10,215 nt of DNA from NCBI GenBank assembly GCA_029565375.1, contig JAKQOF010000068.1, forward strand, positions 1 through 10,215. The letters are read 5' to 3'. A model generated the notes under the pieces. It saw only the letters and a program-made list of their open reading frames with translations, was not told where the DNA came from and searched no databases. Below, in pieces: positions 1-5,362 of the stretch; positions within the stretch are counted from its first letter, which is position 1; every line of letters begins with the position of its first letter. This stretch comes from a bacterium. Lineage in GTDB: Bacteria; Patescibacteriota; Saccharimonadia; Saccharimonadales; Saccharimonadaceae. The position numbers and the translations under genes are program-made.

Positions 1-1034
1 AATACCCCTACTTCGCTTGAAAGTGGACGAATCTCATCGAGCTTGCGACCGTCTGGACGCAGCTGATGTTCAACAATACCTTTGCGCACGTCATAATGTA
101 AGGCCATTTGGAATGCTTCATCGTATTCGCCGCGAAGTGACTTGTATTCGTCATCACCAAGTTTCTCCGCCATTGCAGCATGGAATTGGTCGCGCAGCGT
201 GGACACAAGTTCGTTACGCTCTGGGTATGGCAAACGAATGTCTTCACCAAGTTTGCCATCTACCCATGCGTCAACAGCTTTTTGGATATCTTCGTTTGGC
301 AAGATAAGCTCGTACTCAAGCGGTGCGACACCAACTTTTTTCGCCAGCTCAACCTGTGCGGCAATTGCCGGTTGGTATGCGTCGTATGCCCATGCAAGTG
401 CATCTGCAACAACGTCTTCAGATACTTCATTTGCACCGGCTTCAACCATAGTGATACCGCTGGCTGTACCAGCAACAACAAGATCAAGGATGCTTGCGTC
501 GCGCTCTTCGGCCGAAGCAAATGCTTTAAATTCACCGTTAACCTGTGCGACACGGAGACCAGCCACAGGACCGTCAAATGGTGCACCAGTGAGTGTGAGT
601 GCAGCTGATGCTGCGATCATTGCGACCATGTCTGGGCGGAAGGTTGGATCCATTGAAAGAACGGTTGCAACTGTTTGGACTTCTTGGCGATAGCCCTTTG
701 GAAACAATGGACGAATTGGACGGTCAATCAAACGACCAATCAAAATTGCCTCGTCGCTTGGGCGACCTTCACGTTTGACGAAGCGACTGCCGCTAATTTT
801 GCCGCTCGCGTAGAACTTCTCTTCGTAGTCGATAGACAATGGGAAGTAGTCCATGCCGCTGATTGCTTGCTTGCTGACCATTGCGGTACCAAGAACGACT
901 GTTTCGCCGTAGGTTACGAGGACGCTTGCAGTGGTACGAAAACCAACGCGGTTGACTTCGAGCGTCAGTGGCTTTCCAGCAAGTGTCGTTTCGACCTTGA
1001 TGATGTCTTTTCCATAAGGGTTAATAACTGGCAT
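1..1034 (-). CDS. pnp: Polyribonucleotide nucleotidyltransferase (PNPase), N-terminal part, cut by the window edge
   Basis: PNPase degrades RNA 3'-to-5' by phosphorolysis, releasing nucleoside diphosphates, and acts in cytoplasmic mRNA turnover. I translated the minus strand from the ATG at 1034. The frame stays open to base 1 and gives 344 residues of a family usually near 700 aa. The first RNase PH-like domain is clear: near residues 66-100 it carries DYEEKFYASGKISGSRF, then RPSDEAILIGRLIDRPIRPLF, the most recognisable PNPase stretch. The visible part continues through the all-helical linker and ends at RPDGRKLDEIRPLSSEVGV, where the second catalytic PH domain begins. That catalytic half, KH and S1 domains must lie beyond the left edge. 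The start is supported by a strong AAGGAGG five bases upstream. Long plus-strand open frames here are shadows. Identification is firm; nothing can be said about the C-terminus. Confidence 0.97.
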   Translation of the reverse strand, partial: MPVINPYGKDIIKVETTLAGKPLTLEVNRVGFRTTASVLVTYGETVVLGTAMVSKQAISGMDYFPLSIDYEEKFYASGKISGSRFVKREGRPSDEAILIGRLIDRPIRPLFPKGYRQEVQTVATVLSMDPTFRPDMVAMIAASAALTLTGAPFDGPVAGLRVAQVNGEFKAFASAEERDASILDLVVAGTASGITMVEAGANEVSEDVVADALAWAYDAYQPAIAAQVELAKKVGVAPLEYELILPNEDIQKAVDAWVDGKLGEDIRLPYPERNELVSTLRDQFHAAMAEKLGDDEYKSLRGEYDEAFQMALHYDVRKGIVEHQLRPDGRKLDEIRPLSSEVGV

Positions 1035-1039
1035 ATATG

Positions 1040-1045
1040 CCTCCT
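1040..1045 (-). promoter_or_regulatory. Strong Shine-Dalgarno of pnp
   Basis: On the minus strand AAAAAAGGAGG precedes the pnp ATG with a 5-base spacer (CATAT). It fixes the start at 1034. It is one of few strong ribosome binding sites in the window, since several neighbours have none. Confidence 0.85.
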
Positions 1046-1051
1046 TTTTTA

Positions 1052-1100
1052 ACCCAGACATTTGTCTAAGTAACGGGTGCAGAGGTTCTTTGAAAAAGAA
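1052..1100 (-). promoter_or_regulatory. Structured pnp leader with two possible hairpins
   Basis: Between the predicted transcription start (near 1147) and the pnp ATG there are about 113 untranslated bases, unusually long for this window. Two inverted repeats are visible. TTCTTT/AAAGAA lies at 1086-1100 with a 3-base loop. AGACA/TGTCT lies at 1056-1067, flanked by ACCC (1052-1055) and GGGT (1075-1078), which can pair around it and end just before the ribosome binding site. In Escherichia coli the pnp leader is autoregulated through an RNase III-processed stem. A similar role here is only inference; the stems are short. Confidence 0.35.
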
Positions 1101-1153
1101 TTCCTGTATCCACCACTTAAAACAGCCTGGGGCGTTGCTTGATGTACTCTCCT

Positions 1154-1159
1154 ATTATA
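1154..1159 (-). promoter_or_regulatory. Probable pnp promoter -10 box
   Basis: A perfect TATAAT reads on the minus strand in the gap between the membrane-protein stop (1175) and pnp. No convincing -35 is seen at 16-18 bases; candidates read CCCATA or TCCCAT and overlap the upstream gene's end. The expected start is near 1147. Confidence 0.5.
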
Positions 1160-1174
1160 CGCTACCTTTCCCTG

Positions 1175-1555
1175 TTATGGGAGGATAAAGACAAAGGCCG
1201 TCACGACAGCAGCGATGCCACCTGAAAGGCCCGCAATAATAAGCGCCTTACGCTGATCTTTGCGGCGGTACGTTGCTTGTTCAACTGTCTCGTGCTCTGT
1301 GAGCGTGTTGCCCATGTTGAATAGTCCCATGGTGCCAAATCGTACACAAAAATGAAAGTGCGCTTGCAAGTATCCAGACGCTGAAATAACTGCAGGAATA
1401 AATATCAGCAAACGCCACGGCGCTGCAATGCCACTCACCATAAAGATAGCGAATAGGATAACGGTGACGTATAAACCGACGATACCGGAAGTTTTTCGAA
1501 GCTTTATTTCGGCTGGTCCTATGTTGCAAACGCCGGGTATGTAAGTCGTACTCAT
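1175..1555 (-). CDS. Small conserved membrane protein of unknown function with N-terminal CNIGPAEI motif
   Basis: This 126-residue protein (128 if the upstream ATG at 1561 is used) has an N-terminal YIPGVCNIGPAEIK segment and two closely spaced hydrophobic helices, about residues 26-46 and 48-66 in 128-aa numbering. A conserved-looking LQAHFHFCVRFG and LFNMGN segment follows, then a charged RRKDQRKAL stretch and a final helix (about 106-127). It has two cysteines, C12 and C72. I recall a family of small membrane proteins in various bacteria with this CNIG...FCVRFG...FNMG pattern but can give no function or family name. I chose the second ATG (1555) because a TATAAT at 1564-1569 puts the expected transcription start at about 1557, downstream of the first ATG. 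There is no Shine-Dalgarno before either start. The gene is divergent from the Nudix gene and lies upstream of pnp on the same strand, separated from it by a promoter. Confidence 0.8.
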   Translation of the reverse strand: MSTTYIPGVCNIGPAEIKLRKTSGIVGLYVTVILFAIFMVSGIAAPWRLLIFIPAVISASGYLQAHFHFCVRFGTMGLFNMGNTLTEHETVEQATYRRKDQRKALIIAGLSGGIAAVVTAFVFILP

Positions 1556-1563
1556 AGTCATCT

Positions 1564-1569
1564 ATTATA
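1564..1569 (-). promoter_or_regulatory. Promoter -10 box of the small membrane protein (leaderless start)
   Basis: A perfect TATAAT lies 8 bases before the ATG at 1555. The predicted +1 at about 1557 leaves a leader of only about 2 bases. No good -35 is visible. Confidence 0.55.
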
Positions 1570-1613
1570 CAGCAAATCTCGCCACCACGCCCATACCTTT
1601 TGTGCTTTTGTCG

Positions 1614-1619
1614 TATAGT
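1614..1619 (+). promoter_or_regulatory. Promoter -10 box of the Nudix gene (leaderless start)
   Basis: TATAGT is followed by exactly six bases (AGGTGT) and the ATG at 1626, so the expected +1 is the A of the start codon. No -35 match is seen at 16-18 bases. It faces the divergent -10 at 1564-1569 across 44 bases. Confidence 0.5.
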
Positions 1620-1625
1620 AGGTGT

Positions 1626-2069
1626 ATGCAAGAACGACGAATCAACGTGCGCGGAATCATTTTTAAAGACGGCAAGCTGTTTGGACAGCAACTGAAAAAT
1701 AACGTTGGTCCAAACCAGTTTTGGTGTACACCTGGCGGCGGGCTTGATCCGGGAGAATCACTAACTGAAGGCCTACGCCGCGAGATGATTGAAGAAACAG
1801 GCATCGCGCCGGTTATCGGTAAACTGCTTTTTATCCAACAATTCCACGACGGCACCCGCGAACAGCTGGAGTTCTTTTTCAATATCGAAAATGTAGATGA
1901 GTATCAGACCATTGATTTGTCCGCGACATCACATGGCGAGATTGAAGTTGAATCGTATGGTTTTGTTGACCCACACGCCGAGCACATACTCCCCGACTTT
2001 TTGAAACACGTTGATATTGCGCGATACATCAACGACACACAACCTGTTTTCGTTGAATCGTCATTATAA
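1626..2069 (+). CDS. Nudix hydrolase
   Basis: Nudix enzymes cleave nucleoside diphosphates linked to another moiety, often for nucleotide-pool cleaning or cofactor turnover. The complete Nudix box is present at about residues 38-60: GGLDPGE, then seven residues, then REMIEETGI. It supplies all the glutamates expected to bind the metal. The 147-aa length is normal for a single-domain member, and the fold context (strand with INVRGIIF, then WCTPGGG) fits. The substrate cannot be told from sequence; no MutT-, ADP-ribose- or RppH-specific motif is obvious. An in-frame GTG at 1602 would add eight residues, but it lies upstream of the predicted -10, so the ATG at 1626 is preferred. The gene is the only plus-strand gene between rpsO and pnp and converges on rpsO across a shared terminator. 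Family is certain, specificity unknown. Confidence 0.93.
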   Translation: MQERRINVRGIIFKDGKLFGQQLKNNVGPNQFWCTPGGGLDPGESLTEGLRREMIEETGIAPVIGKLLFIQQFHDGTREQLEFFFNIENVDEYQTIDLSATSHGEIEVESYGFVDPHAEHILPDFLKHVDIARYINDTQPVFVESSL

Positions 2070-2095
2070 AAAAACTCCGCAATTGCGGAGTTTTT
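2070..2095. terminator. Bidirectional intrinsic terminator between the Nudix gene and rpsO
   Basis: A perfect palindrome has 11-base arms, AAAAACTCCGC and GCGGAGTTTTT, around an AATT loop. It offers a U-tract in either direction. It starts one base after the Nudix stop (2067-2069) and ends one base before the rpsO stop (2097-2099), so it can serve both convergent genes. Confidence 0.92.
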
Positions 2096-2096
2096 G

Positions 2097-2363
2097 TTAT
2101 TTACGTAGGCCGAGGGCTGCGACTGTTGCTTTGTAAGCGTCGAAGTCCTTGCTTTCAAGGTATTTCAGAAGTCGTTTGCGACGGCCAACCATTTGAATAA
2201 GACCGCGACGAGCCATGTGGTCGTGCTTGTTGTTTTGCAAATGTGCCGTAATCTCTTTGATACGAGTCGTTAAAACTGACGCTTGTGCCTGAGGCGAACC
2301 AACGTCGGTTTTGTGAACTTGTGTCAAAGCTTGTGCTTTGGCTTTGTTGTCTGCTGTAATCAT
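2097..2363 (-). CDS. rpsO: Small ribosomal subunit protein uS15
   Basis: S15 is a primary 16S rRNA-binding protein that organises the central domain of the 30S platform. The 88-residue product matches the family's length of about 89. It carries the family features: VGSPQAQ at 21-27 (TGSPEVQ in many bacteria), the HLQNNKHDH segment at 41-49, and ARRGLIQMVGRRKRLLKYL at 51-69, followed by a short C-terminal tail ending LRK. The start at 2363 gives MITADNK; an upstream ATG at 2456 would add about 31 unrelated residues overlapping truB and is rejected. There is no Shine-Dalgarno. A TTGAAA/TATAGT promoter gives an almost leaderless mRNA, so the leader pseudoknot used for autoregulation in Escherichia coli has no room here. 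It lies downstream of truB, as in the classical truB-ribF-rpsO-pnp order. Confidence 0.97.
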   Translation of the reverse strand: MITADNKAKAQALTQVHKTDVGSPQAQASVLTTRIKEITAHLQNNKHDHMARRGLIQMVGRRKRLLKYLESKDFDAYKATVAALGLRK

Positions 2364-2372
2364 CAGCTTTGT

Positions 2373-2401
2373 ACTATAGCAAAGTTTTACACAGGTTTCA
2401 A
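2373..2401 (-). promoter_or_regulatory. rpsO promoter
   Basis: On the minus strand TTGAAA (2396-2401) and TATAGT (2373-2378) are 17 bases apart, the optimal spacing. The -35 overlaps the truB stop codon TGA. The expected +1 near 2366 leaves about 3 bases before the rpsO ATG. Confidence 0.7.
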
Positions 2402-3060
2402 GGGTTAAGTACGCCAAATTCTTGAAGCGTCTGTGCGCCTTCGATCTTCCACTCACCTATTGTTGTCCGGCGAAGCTGCGAGCAGTAGGCACCTGTACCC
2501 AAAACATGCCCAATATCTTCCGCTAATGTGCGAATATAGGTACCACTGCTGACATGTGTGCGGATCTTTAGTTCCGGGTAGGTGTAGTCGACCAGGTCAA
2601 GGCTGTGAATAGTAATCTGACGTTCTGGCATATCTGGTGCCTTACCTTCTCGAGCAAGTTTGTATGCACGCTGGCCATCGATTTTAATCGCGCTATAGAT
2701 GGGAGGTCGTTGAGTAACTAAACCAGTAAACTGACTCAAAGCGGCCACGACTTCTTCGTGTGTCGGTACACGACTGGATGTGTCAGTTATTTCTCCTTCG
2801 GGGTCACCTGTTGTTGAGCTTTGTCCCAAGCGTATCGTGGCTTCGTAGGTTTTATCAAGCTTGCTGTAGTGCTCGGCGTTCTTGCACTCTTTGCCAACGA
2901 CAATGATCATAAGACCTGTTGCAAATGGATCGAGCGTGCCAGTATGGCCGACTTTTACCTTTTTACCTTGTTGTTCGGACAGTAATCGCCGAACACGTGC
3001 AACAACACCAAAACTTGTCATTTCAGCGGGCTTATCAATAAGAATCGTTCCATCAACCAT
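2398..3060 (-). CDS. truB: tRNA pseudouridine(55) synthase TruB
   Basis: TruB isomerises U55 to pseudouridine in the T loop of tRNAs. The catalytic motif GHTGTLDPFATG places the nucleophilic aspartate at D44. Other family marks are ILIDKPAEMTSFGVV near the N-terminus, KTYEATIRLGQSSTTGDPEG at about 89-108, RPPIYSAIKIDGQRAYKLAREG (the TruB RPP...SA.K..G..AY..AR pattern), and SSGTYIRTLAEDIGHVLGTGAY near 171-192. At 220 aa it is short beside the roughly 300-aa Escherichia coli enzyme and lacks the C-terminal PUA-like extension; short forms of this kind are known in reduced genomes. It starts 26 bases after the DHH-like gene's stop. It has no Shine-Dalgarno; a TATAAT sits 9 bases upstream. The stop is TGA, consistent with the standard code. 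Confidence 0.97.
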   Translation of the reverse strand: MVDGTILIDKPAEMTSFGVVARVRRLLSEQQGKKVKVGHTGTLDPFATGLMIIVVGKECKNAEHYSKLDKTYEATIRLGQSSTTGDPEGEITDTSSRVPTHEEVVAALSQFTGLVTQRPPIYSAIKIDGQRAYKLAREGKAPDMPERQITIHSLDLVDYTYPELKIRTHVSSGTYIRTLAEDIGHVLGTGAYCSQLRRTTIGEWKIEGAQTLQEFGVLNP

Positions 3061-3069
3061 ATCAAGGTG

Positions 3070-3075
3070 ATTATA
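3070..3075 (-). promoter_or_regulatory. Probable truB promoter -10 box
   Basis: TATAAT lies 9 bases before the truB ATG in the 26-base gap after the DHH-like gene. The predicted +1 is at about 3063, a leader of about 3 bases. No good -35 is seen, so read-through from the upstream gene may also express truB. Confidence 0.5.
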
Positions 3076-3086
3076 CAGTACGTGGG

Positions 3087-4718
3087 TTATTGACCAGGAA
3101 TTCTAAACTGTGCTGGGTCGGATGACGGTGCTGGTGCGGGTTCAGCAGCTGGTGCAGCCGTTGGTTGTGGAGGCAATGGATCAAGCGCATACGCAGAGGC
3201 AACAGGTGCCGCAGTTGGCAACGCCGAGAAGTCAGGTAATGGTGGTGGAGGTGGCAAAGTAATGCCTGGCGCAGGACTGAATGGTTGTGCAGCGGGCACA
3301 GTGCCGTCGTATGACGCATGTACTGCAGCAAGTGCATCATCACGTGAAGATTCGTCACGCGTACCAGACAGGTCTGGTGTTGCTGGCGCAGGTGCGTCAG
3401 TTGGAGGAATAGCAGCATCAGGTGCGATGGTTGGTTGTGGCGCAGGTTGCCCAGTAGCAAAGATGTCAACACCTGCTTCACCATTTGGTTGTGTTGCACC
3501 ATTCATAGGTGCGTTATATGTCGGTGCGTCACTTAAATACGAATGCTTGCTGATGTCTTCGGCTGGAGCAGGTTCAGCGACGACTGGTGCTTGAACTGGC
3601 TCGGCCGCCACAGGCGCTGGGGCAGGCACTTCGACTCCACCAAGTAATGGCTCAACGCTCGGCGTCGTCTCTACTGGTGCGGTCTCTACTGGTGCTTCTG
3701 GGTCAAGAGCGTATGCATCGGCGATTTTTACGACAGGGTCACCTGATGGTGCGGCGGGTTCTAGTGCCTCTGCATAGGCATTCTGAACGACAGGTTCTGG
3801 ACTAGATTCTGAAGACGAAGTTGCTTCCTCTACAGGTGGGGTGACTGGACTTTCTTCGCCATGATCAATAGAAAAACCATCAGACAGTGGTGTCGCTTGA
3901 TCAGCGTTTGAGCCGTTCATTGTCACTGCCCCGTTTAGTACTGGTTTGGCACCGATAGTATGTGATTCTTGCAGTTTTGCAGCAATCAGTTGTTGATCAG
4001 CACCGGCTGCCATCAATTGTGCGGCAATTGTCATTACTTTTGATGAAGTCCGCGTATTACTAAAACGATCAGTCTCGGCAACGATACCCGTCAAAAGTGC
4101 GGTCGCAATTTGCTCGTCAAGAAGTGGCGTATCAGCTTTAAGCGTGTCGGCAAGTTCAACCAACATTTCGCTCAAACTGCTAGCTTTCTCGTCGTGCCAG
4201 TCAATACTTCCAAGACTGCTCGATGTGTCGCCAACACTCAATGTCACTACTGTCGCATCATGCAAGATGCTACCATGTGCTTCAAGCGCACCGTCAAGAT
4301 GTGATTGGTTCTCTACACCTAATGCAAGAACAAGCTCGACATTGTAATCACCTTGGCTAAACTGTAGGTCTTCGTCGGTAATTTTTGTTCGATATGGCGT
4401 GATAAAGATCTTGACCATGTCACCTTCAACCTTATAGCGCAAATGGTCGGCTTTCTCTTTATCGAGTGCAATGATGAAGTCGCGCAAGCTGTCTGTTGAG
4501 GATTCGAACGTCTTTTGAGGATCAAGGAAGGTAATGGCTGGTGGCACTGCACCGCTGAAAATCGCTGTCGTGTGTTTGCCAAGCTTGTTGAGCATAACGG
4601 TCAATGCAAGCGCAGCTGATAGTTCATCAACCGACGGATCATTGCTGACGGTAACCAAAACATTGGTCGATGATTGAATCTTATCGACGATCTCTTGCTT
4701 TGTTTTGACGTCATTCAT
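3087..4718 (-). CDS. Degenerate DHH/NrnA-like phosphoesterase domain with long Pro/Ala-rich tail
   Basis: Residues 1-250 look like the DHH domain of NrnA-type oligoribonuclease/pAp phosphatases. LVTVSNDPSVDELSAALAL at 21-39 lines up with the family's ITxHxxPDGDAIGSxLAL; ASSLSEMLVELADTL (179-193) and ATALLTGIVAETDRFSN (205-221) match later segments. The metal ligands are largely gone. The first motif His and Asp are S25 and S29, with only D31 kept. The mid-domain Asp is about G134. The DHH triplet aligns with S161-V162-G163, and the late Asp is E215. No GGGH-type DHHA1 motif follows. Residues about 285-543 are low complexity, rich in Pro, Ala, Glu and Thr, contain AYALDP twice (335-340, 509-514) and a PPPPP run, and end FRIPGQ. 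No signal peptide or membrane helix is present. The place beside truB is that of nrnA in many bacteria. I infer a catalytically dead, probably binding or scaffolding protein; its function is unknown. Confidence 0.8.
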   Translation of the reverse strand: MNDVKTKQEIVDKIQSSTNVLVTVSNDPSVDELSAALALTVMLNKLGKHTTAIFSGAVPPAITFLDPQKTFESSTDSLRDFIIALDKEKADHLRYKVEGDMVKIFITPYRTKITDEDLQFSQGDYNVELVLALGVENQSHLDGALEAHGSILHDATVVTLSVGDTSSSLGSIDWHDEKASSLSEMLVELADTLKADTPLLDEQIATALLTGIVAETDRFSNTRTSSKVMTIAAQLMAAGADQQLIAAKLQESHTIGAKPVLNGAVTMNGSNADQATPLSDGFSIDHGEESPVTPPVEEATSSSESSPEPVVQNAYAEALEPAAPSGDPVVKIADAYALDPEAPVETAPVETTPSVEPLLGGVEVPAPAPVAAEPVQAPVVAEPAPAEDISKHSYLSDAPTYNAPMNGATQPNGEAGVDIFATGQPAPQPTIAPDAAIPPTDAPAPATPDLSGTRDESSRDDALAAVHASYDGTVPAAQPFSPAPGITLPPPPPLPDFSALPTAAPVASAYALDPLPPQPTAAPAAEPAPAPSSDPAQFRIPGQ

Positions 4719-4748
4719 GGTGGTGTACCTATGTGTTTTTTGTTTTAA

Positions 4749-4762
4749 TCTAGCGTTCTAGA
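4749..4762 (-). promoter_or_regulatory. Small hairpin in the leader of the DHH-like gene
   Basis: TCTAG and CTAGA form a perfect 5-base-pair inverted repeat around a 4-base loop, inside the leader of about 48 bases between the predicted start (about 4766) and the ATG. It is followed by an A-rich stretch rather than a U-tract, so it is not a terminator. It could be an RNA stem or a protein site; it may also be chance. Confidence 0.3.
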
Positions 4763-4772
4763 GTTTGTCCAC

Positions 4773-4802
4773 ACTATACCATAAGAGGTTTACAGTCGTC
4801 AA
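4773..4802 (-). promoter_or_regulatory. Promoter of the DHH-like gene
   Basis: TTGACG (4797-4802) and TATAGT (4773-4778) on the minus strand are 18 bases apart. The predicted +1 is near 4766. It is divergent from the rpsT promoter, and the two -35 regions face each other across about 14 bases. Confidence 0.65.
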
Positions 4803-4816
4803 CAACTCGTCACCTC

Positions 4817-4845
4817 TTTACAAAGTATGTCTTTTCCCCTATAAT
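4817..4845 (+). promoter_or_regulatory. rpsT promoter
   Basis: TTTACA (4817-4822), a 17-base spacer and a perfect TATAAT (4840-4845) form a near-consensus promoter, as expected for a ribosomal protein gene. The predicted +1 is about 4852, with a leader of about 40 bases. A second TATAAT at 4857-4862 has no -35 partner. Confidence 0.75.
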
Positions 4846-4881
4846 CACCCCTTGACTATAATCAATCAGTTTAAAGAGCTA

Positions 4882-4886
4882 AAGGA
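4882..4886 (+). promoter_or_regulatory. Shine-Dalgarno of rpsT
   Basis: AAGGA precedes the ATG at 4892 with a 5-base spacer and fixes the start; an in-frame alternative further upstream is not needed. Confidence 0.7.
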
Positions 4887-4891
4887 ACAGT

Positions 4892-5317
4892 ATGCCAATT
4901 ATCAAATCAGCAATCAAACGCGCAAAACAGACCATCAAGCGCAACGCACGTAACGTCGGTATCAAGCGCGATATCAAGACAGCCGTCAAAGCATTCATGG
5001 ACAAGCCATCAGCTGCAACTCTCTCTGCTGCTCAGAGTGAGATTGACACTGCCGTAAAGAAAAACTTGCTAAAGAAGAACACTGCTGCACGTCGCAAAGC
5101 AAATCTTTCAAAGATCGCTAAAGCTGCTGGCGTTAAACTCTCAACTGGCAAAAAAGCTGCTGTAAAAGCACCTGCTGCAAAGCCCGCTGTTGCAAAAGCT
5201 GTACCTGCGAAAAAAGTTGCCGCAAAGCCTGCTGCTGCAAAAAAGCCAGTTGCTAAAACAGCGACAGCAAAAAAGCCTGCTACGACTAAAGCTCCTGCAA
5301 AGAAAACAACTAAGTAA
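4892..5317 (+). CDS. rpsT: Small ribosomal subunit protein bS20 with histone-like basic tail
   Basis: S20 binds 16S rRNA early in 30S assembly. Residues 1-85 form the normal S20 three-helix body: MPIIKSAIKRAKQTIKRN, then a central helix with AVKAFMDKPSA, then KKNLLKKNTAARRKANLSK, matching the family's K(N)TAARKKSRL-type motif. The usual length is about 85-90 aa; this protein has 141. The extra 55 or so residues are almost only Lys, Ala, Pro, Val and Thr, in irregular AAKPA/AKKPA units that resemble the tails of histone H1-like proteins. The codons do not change abruptly and the frame is continuous, so I take the tail as part of the gene. It probably adds RNA affinity; that is inference. The gene stands alone on the plus strand, divergent from the DHH-like gene and convergent with holA. 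Confidence 0.95.
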   Translation: MPIIKSAIKRAKQTIKRNARNVGIKRDIKTAVKAFMDKPSAATLSAAQSEIDTAVKKNLLKKNTAARRKANLSKIAKAAGVKLSTGKKAAVKAPAAKPAVAKAVPAKKVAAKPAAAKKPVAKTATAKKPATTKAPAKKTTK

Positions 5318-5333
5318 TACCTCATTATTGTTT

Positions 5334-5362
5334 AAAAAACGCCGCGATTGCGGCGTTTTTTT
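5334..5362. terminator. Bidirectional intrinsic terminator between rpsT and holA
   Basis: AAAAAACGCCGC (5334-5345) and GCGGCGTTTTTT (5350-5361) form a 12-base-pair stem around GATT, with U-tracts on both strands. The holA stop codon lies in the right-hand T-tract. Flanking 9-base arms at 5320-5328 and 5363-5371 (CCTCATTAT / ATAATGAGG) extend the symmetry. Confidence 0.93.

Noticed and set aside
142..693. Plus-strand open frame of 183 codons across pnp
   Set aside because: It is antisense to a clear PNPase frame, has Ser/Ala-rich sequence with no family signature and no ribosome binding site; it is a shadow of codon bias.
2364..2456. N-terminal extension of S15 from the ATG at 2456
   Set aside because: The added residues have no match to S15, overlap the truB end, and the promoter at 2373-2401 lies inside them.
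3071..3594. Open frames on both strands within the Pro/Ala tail of the DHH-like gene (for example 3071-3502 minus, 3262-3594 plus)
   Set aside because: Low-complexity GC-biased coding sequence leaves alternative frames open; products are repetitive Leu/His or Gly/Ala with no start signals.
4857..4862. Second TATAAT before rpsT as a tandem promoter
   Set aside because: No -35 match at 16-18 bases (the region reads CTTTTCCCC); the TTGAC just before it is adjacent, not spaced. The upstream TTTACA-17-TATAAT explains rpsT alone.
5150..5317. Lys/Ala/Pro-rich DNA after the S20 body as a tandem repeat array or separate small gene
   Set aside because: Units are irregular at DNA level, the frame is continuous with S20, and no internal start signal is present.
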